Shown here: positions 5,150-6,477 of the stretch, one piece after another | How positions within the stretch are numbered: position 1 is the first letter of the stretch | How the letters are laid out: each line of letters starts with the position of its first letter | Origin: Lachnospiraceae bacterium | GTDB lineage: Bacteria > Bacillota_A > Clostridia > Lachnospirales > Lachnospiraceae | Length of the DNA: 6,477 nt | Assembly: GCA_017437705.1 (NCBI GenBank) | Contig: JAFRYJ010000039.1 | Coordinates: forward strand, 1-6,477 | Direction: 5' to 3' | Notes under the pieces: generated by a model | Seen by the model: only the letters and a program-made list of their open reading frames with translations | Told to the model about the DNA's origin: nothing | The model's database searches: none | Translations under genes and position numbers: made by a program

Positions 5150-5998
5150 TCATCTGGTGCTTATGGCGCCTTCGGCGCATACTCTGATACATTCGCCGCA
5201 CCTGATGCACTGTGACATTACAATGACCACGGGACTGCCCAGTTTTCCGTTTTTATCGGGAACAGCGGCAGGTACTCTGCCCGTTCCCGGCATGGAGGCA
5301 TCACCTATTGGAGACATATCCATGGTAAGCATATCCGTTGAAGCCATTGCCATGGGAGGTCTGCCCATGGGAGGCCTCTCACAGGCTTCCGCATCCACCG
5401 GGGGCTTTCCTGCAGCGAGTCGCCGCATCATCGCCAGATCCATGGCGCTCTGCTGAGGAGTCATCTGCGCTTTCCCTTCGGCAGGAGGATCGCTTTCCAT
5501 TTTCCGGGCTTTGAAGAAATTGGGCGTTACCATTTGCCTGCCCATATCAAGCTGGCTCTTAATGGCCTTTGACGGGCATGCGGTGATGCACATTTTACAG
5601 CCTGTGCACCGGTCTGTATCTACAACGAATTCCGCACTCCTGTACTCGTTTCCTTCAAGGATGACTTCCCGCCTTATGGGCGGCATTATATTGGTGGAAT
5701 TCGTGATAACCTTGCCCCTGTCCACACGGAAGCCCATAGCATCCTTCTCGCCGCTGAGCACTGTTCTGATGCTTAGGGCAAAGGATGCCATGTCCTCTGC
5801 TCCCCTGATGCCGGATATTACGGCTTCTTTGCCTATAAGGTTCCTGCAGCTCTCATCATCAATGATAAGTGTTATGCCGTTTTCGTCGGCGTAAAGACCT
5901 GCAAGCGCATCACTTCTGCCGTCCACGGAGGTGATACGCACCTCCCCCATAAAGGGGAAGCTGTATTTCATGTCACCGAAAATCTTTTTTATGTTCAT
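5150..5998 (-). CDS. Iron-sulfur protein with two separated 4Fe-4S motifs and a Met/Pro-rich insert
   Basis: A 282-residue protein without signal peptide, probably cytoplasmic. Residues 1-120 form a region I do not recognise (KYSFPFMGEVRITSVDG; NIMPPIRREVILEGN). Cluster motif 1 is CTGCKMCITACP, with Cys131, 134, 137 and 141. Motif 2 is CIRCGECIRVCA, with Cys264, 267, 270 and 274, almost at the C-terminus. In ordinary 2[4Fe-4S] ferredoxins the motifs are a few tens of residues apart; here 122 residues intervene, with 14 Met between residues 152 and 236 and many Pro. Both clusters could be built, so an electron-transfer role is likely; the partner is unknown. Start ATG at 5998 has GGAG 5 nt upstream; a longer frame to 6079 lacks such support and runs toward the upstream terminator. 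Upstream on the same strand lies a desulfoferrodoxin gene. No terminator follows clearly. Confidence 0.8.
   Translation of the reverse strand: MNIKKIFGDMKYSFPFMGEVRITSVDGRSDALAGLYADENGITLIIDDESCRNLIGKEAVISGIRGAEDMASFALSIRTVLSGEKDAMGFRVDRGKVITNSTNIMPPIRREVILEGNEYRSAEFVVDTDRCTGCKMCITACPSKAIKSQLDMGRQMVTPNFFKARKMESDPPAEGKAQMTPQQSAMDLAMMRRLAAGKPPVDAEACERPPMGRPPMAMASTDMLTMDMSPIGDASMPGTGRVPAAVPDKNGKLGSPVVIVMSQCIRCGECIRVCAEGAISTR
5249..5545 (-). other. Met/Pro-rich insert between the two 4Fe-4S motifs
   Basis: This encodes residues 152-250 of the iron-sulfur protein. It contains MxM and MxxM patterns such as PPMAMAS and DMLTMDM, few aromatic residues, one extra Cys (206), and a duplicated RPPM unit. 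It looks disordered. Met-rich patterns can bind Cu(I) in other proteins, but nothing here proves metal binding. Confidence 0.6.
5350..5374 (-). repeat. 15-bp tandem duplication (RPPM-RPPM)
   Basis: CCATGGGAGG occurs at 5350-5359 and again at 5365-5374, a 15-bp in-frame period. It encodes RPPMGRPPMA inside the Met-rich insert and suggests growth of the insert by small duplications. Confidence 0.75.
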
Positions 5999-6088
5999 TT
6001 TCTCTCCGGAATAAATATGATCGTTTTCTGCCGGCCTGAGGCATCCTGTTGATCCTTGTTTCCGCGGCAGGTCCGGCATCCATAATGC

Positions 6089-6123
6089 AAAAGGGCTTCC
6101 CCGGAACAGATCCGGAGAAGCCC
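6089..6123 (-). terminator. Intrinsic terminator of the desulfoferrodoxin gene
   Basis: A 13-bp stem (6111-6123 with 6093-6105; starts GGGCTTC, ends GAAGCCC; one G-U pair) and a 5-nt loop are followed by TTTTGC on the minus strand. The hairpin is very stable but the U-run is short. It separates desulfoferrodoxin from the iron-sulfur protein gene, so the two may be separate transcripts or linked only by readthrough. No clear promoter is visible between 5999 and 6088. Confidence 0.8.
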
Positions 6124-6145
6124 CTGACGTCCAAATATTATTTTA

Positions 6146-6477
6146 TCATGCTTTCCACAGAGAGTGAAGATTGCAATATGCATAAACTGCTTCGATCTCT
6201 TCACCGGGAAGCAATGCGAATGAAGCCTTGGGAGGTGTGTCGGGCTTGAGCGCTTTACGCTGGTTGCCGAAGTTCGTCTGGATCGAGATCCACTCGATAT
6301 AATGAGCCTCTATCATGGGATGCTCAACTTCGCCTACCGTTACGTTTACGATGCCGTCAACTATCTCACATACGGGCACGTGCTTCTCAACAGCAGCATC
6401 CGTTGTTCCCGGGATGATCTCCTCCATGGGCTGTCCGCAGCACATTGTGGGACATTTGCTGCCTTTAACAAGAGCAA
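6146..6477 (-). CDS. dfx: Desulfoferrodoxin / superoxide reductase, C-terminal part (cut by the right edge)
   Basis: This enzyme reduces superoxide to hydrogen peroxide without making oxygen, an anaerobe's alternative to superoxide dismutase. About 110 codons are visible, and the first roughly 15 residues lie outside the window. The active-site Fe(His)4Cys ligands can all be assigned: His in EKHVPV, two His in EHPMIEAHYIEWI, and Cys and His in YCNLHSLWK. The conserved Glu-Lys pair next to the first His, which guides the substrate, is present. The CC pair in MCCGQPM is the second half of the Cys4 desulforedoxin centre; the matching CxxC should be in the missing N-terminus. This suggests a class I (two-iron) enzyme. 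A segment VKGSKCPTMCC replaces the more usual xxSGVPLVCC, so it has one extra Cys close to the pair. Confidence 0.93.
   Translation of the reverse strand, partial: ALVKGSKCPTMCCGQPMEEIIPGTTDAAVEKHVPVCEIVDGIVNVTVGEVEHPMIEAHYIEWISIQTNFGNQRKALKPDTPPKASFALLPGEEIEAVYAYCNLHSLWKA

Noticed and set aside
3958..5187. A 409-codon open frame on the plus strand
   Set aside because: It lies opposite two well-recognised genes (SGNH hydrolase and LOG), has no recognisable domain, and runs through their intergenic region; it is an antisense shadow.
5025..5210. A small minus-strand frame between the iron-sulfur and LOG genes
   Set aside because: It overlaps the end of the iron-sulfur gene and the LOG promoter, shows no ribosome binding site and has a composition unlike a protein.
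1..6477. A CRISPR array, insertion sequence, phage or defence island
   Set aside because: No spaced direct repeats, transposase, terminal repeats or integrase-like genes are visible; all genes are housekeeping or common accessory types.

Overview
This window looks like an ordinary chromosomal segment of an anaerobic Gram-positive bacterium, most likely a Clostridia/Lachnospiraceae-type organism. That placement is inferred from strong GGAGG ribosome binding sites, the infC-rpmI-rplT order with an attenuator-type leader, a membrane pyrophosphatase, a RelQ-like alarmone synthetase and a desulfoferrodoxin. No phage, transposon or CRISPR material is visible. All recognised protein genes lie on the minus strand; the only plus-strand gene is a tRNA-Ser(CGA).

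Layout from left to right. 1-719: the N-terminal third of hppA (ion-pumping pyrophosphatase, cut by the left edge), with a possible promoter and a partly structured leader at 720-861. 862-2170: the translation operon infC-rpmI-rplT (IF3, L35, L20), read right to left from a good promoter at 2141-2169. Its roughly 165-nt leader holds two tandem hairpins followed by U-rich runs, and infC seems to start at a non-standard AUA codon. 2182-3598: a tightly spaced pair made of a RelQ-like (p)ppGpp synthetase and a small lipoprotein with a ten-fold Glu-Thr repeat. 3619-3803: tRNA-Ser(CGA) with its own promoter and a terminator that works on paper in both directions. 3843-5028: a LOG-family phosphoribohydrolase gene followed by an SGNH/GDSL hydrolase gene, with a promoter at 5068-5096 overlain by an 8+8 bp inverted repeat. 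5150-5998: an unusual iron-sulfur protein whose two 4Fe-4S motifs are 122 residues apart, separated by a Met/Pro-rich insert. 6093-6477: a terminator and the C-terminal part of a desulfoferrodoxin (superoxide reductase), cut by the right edge.

Functionally the window mixes housekeeping translation genes, stringent-response signalling and anaerobic redox/oxygen defence. The items most worth a second look are the split ferredoxin-like protein with the Met-rich insert, the infC leader with its AUA start, the palindrome over the LOG promoter, and the alarmone synthetase-lipoprotein pair, which has no visible terminator before the infC promoter.
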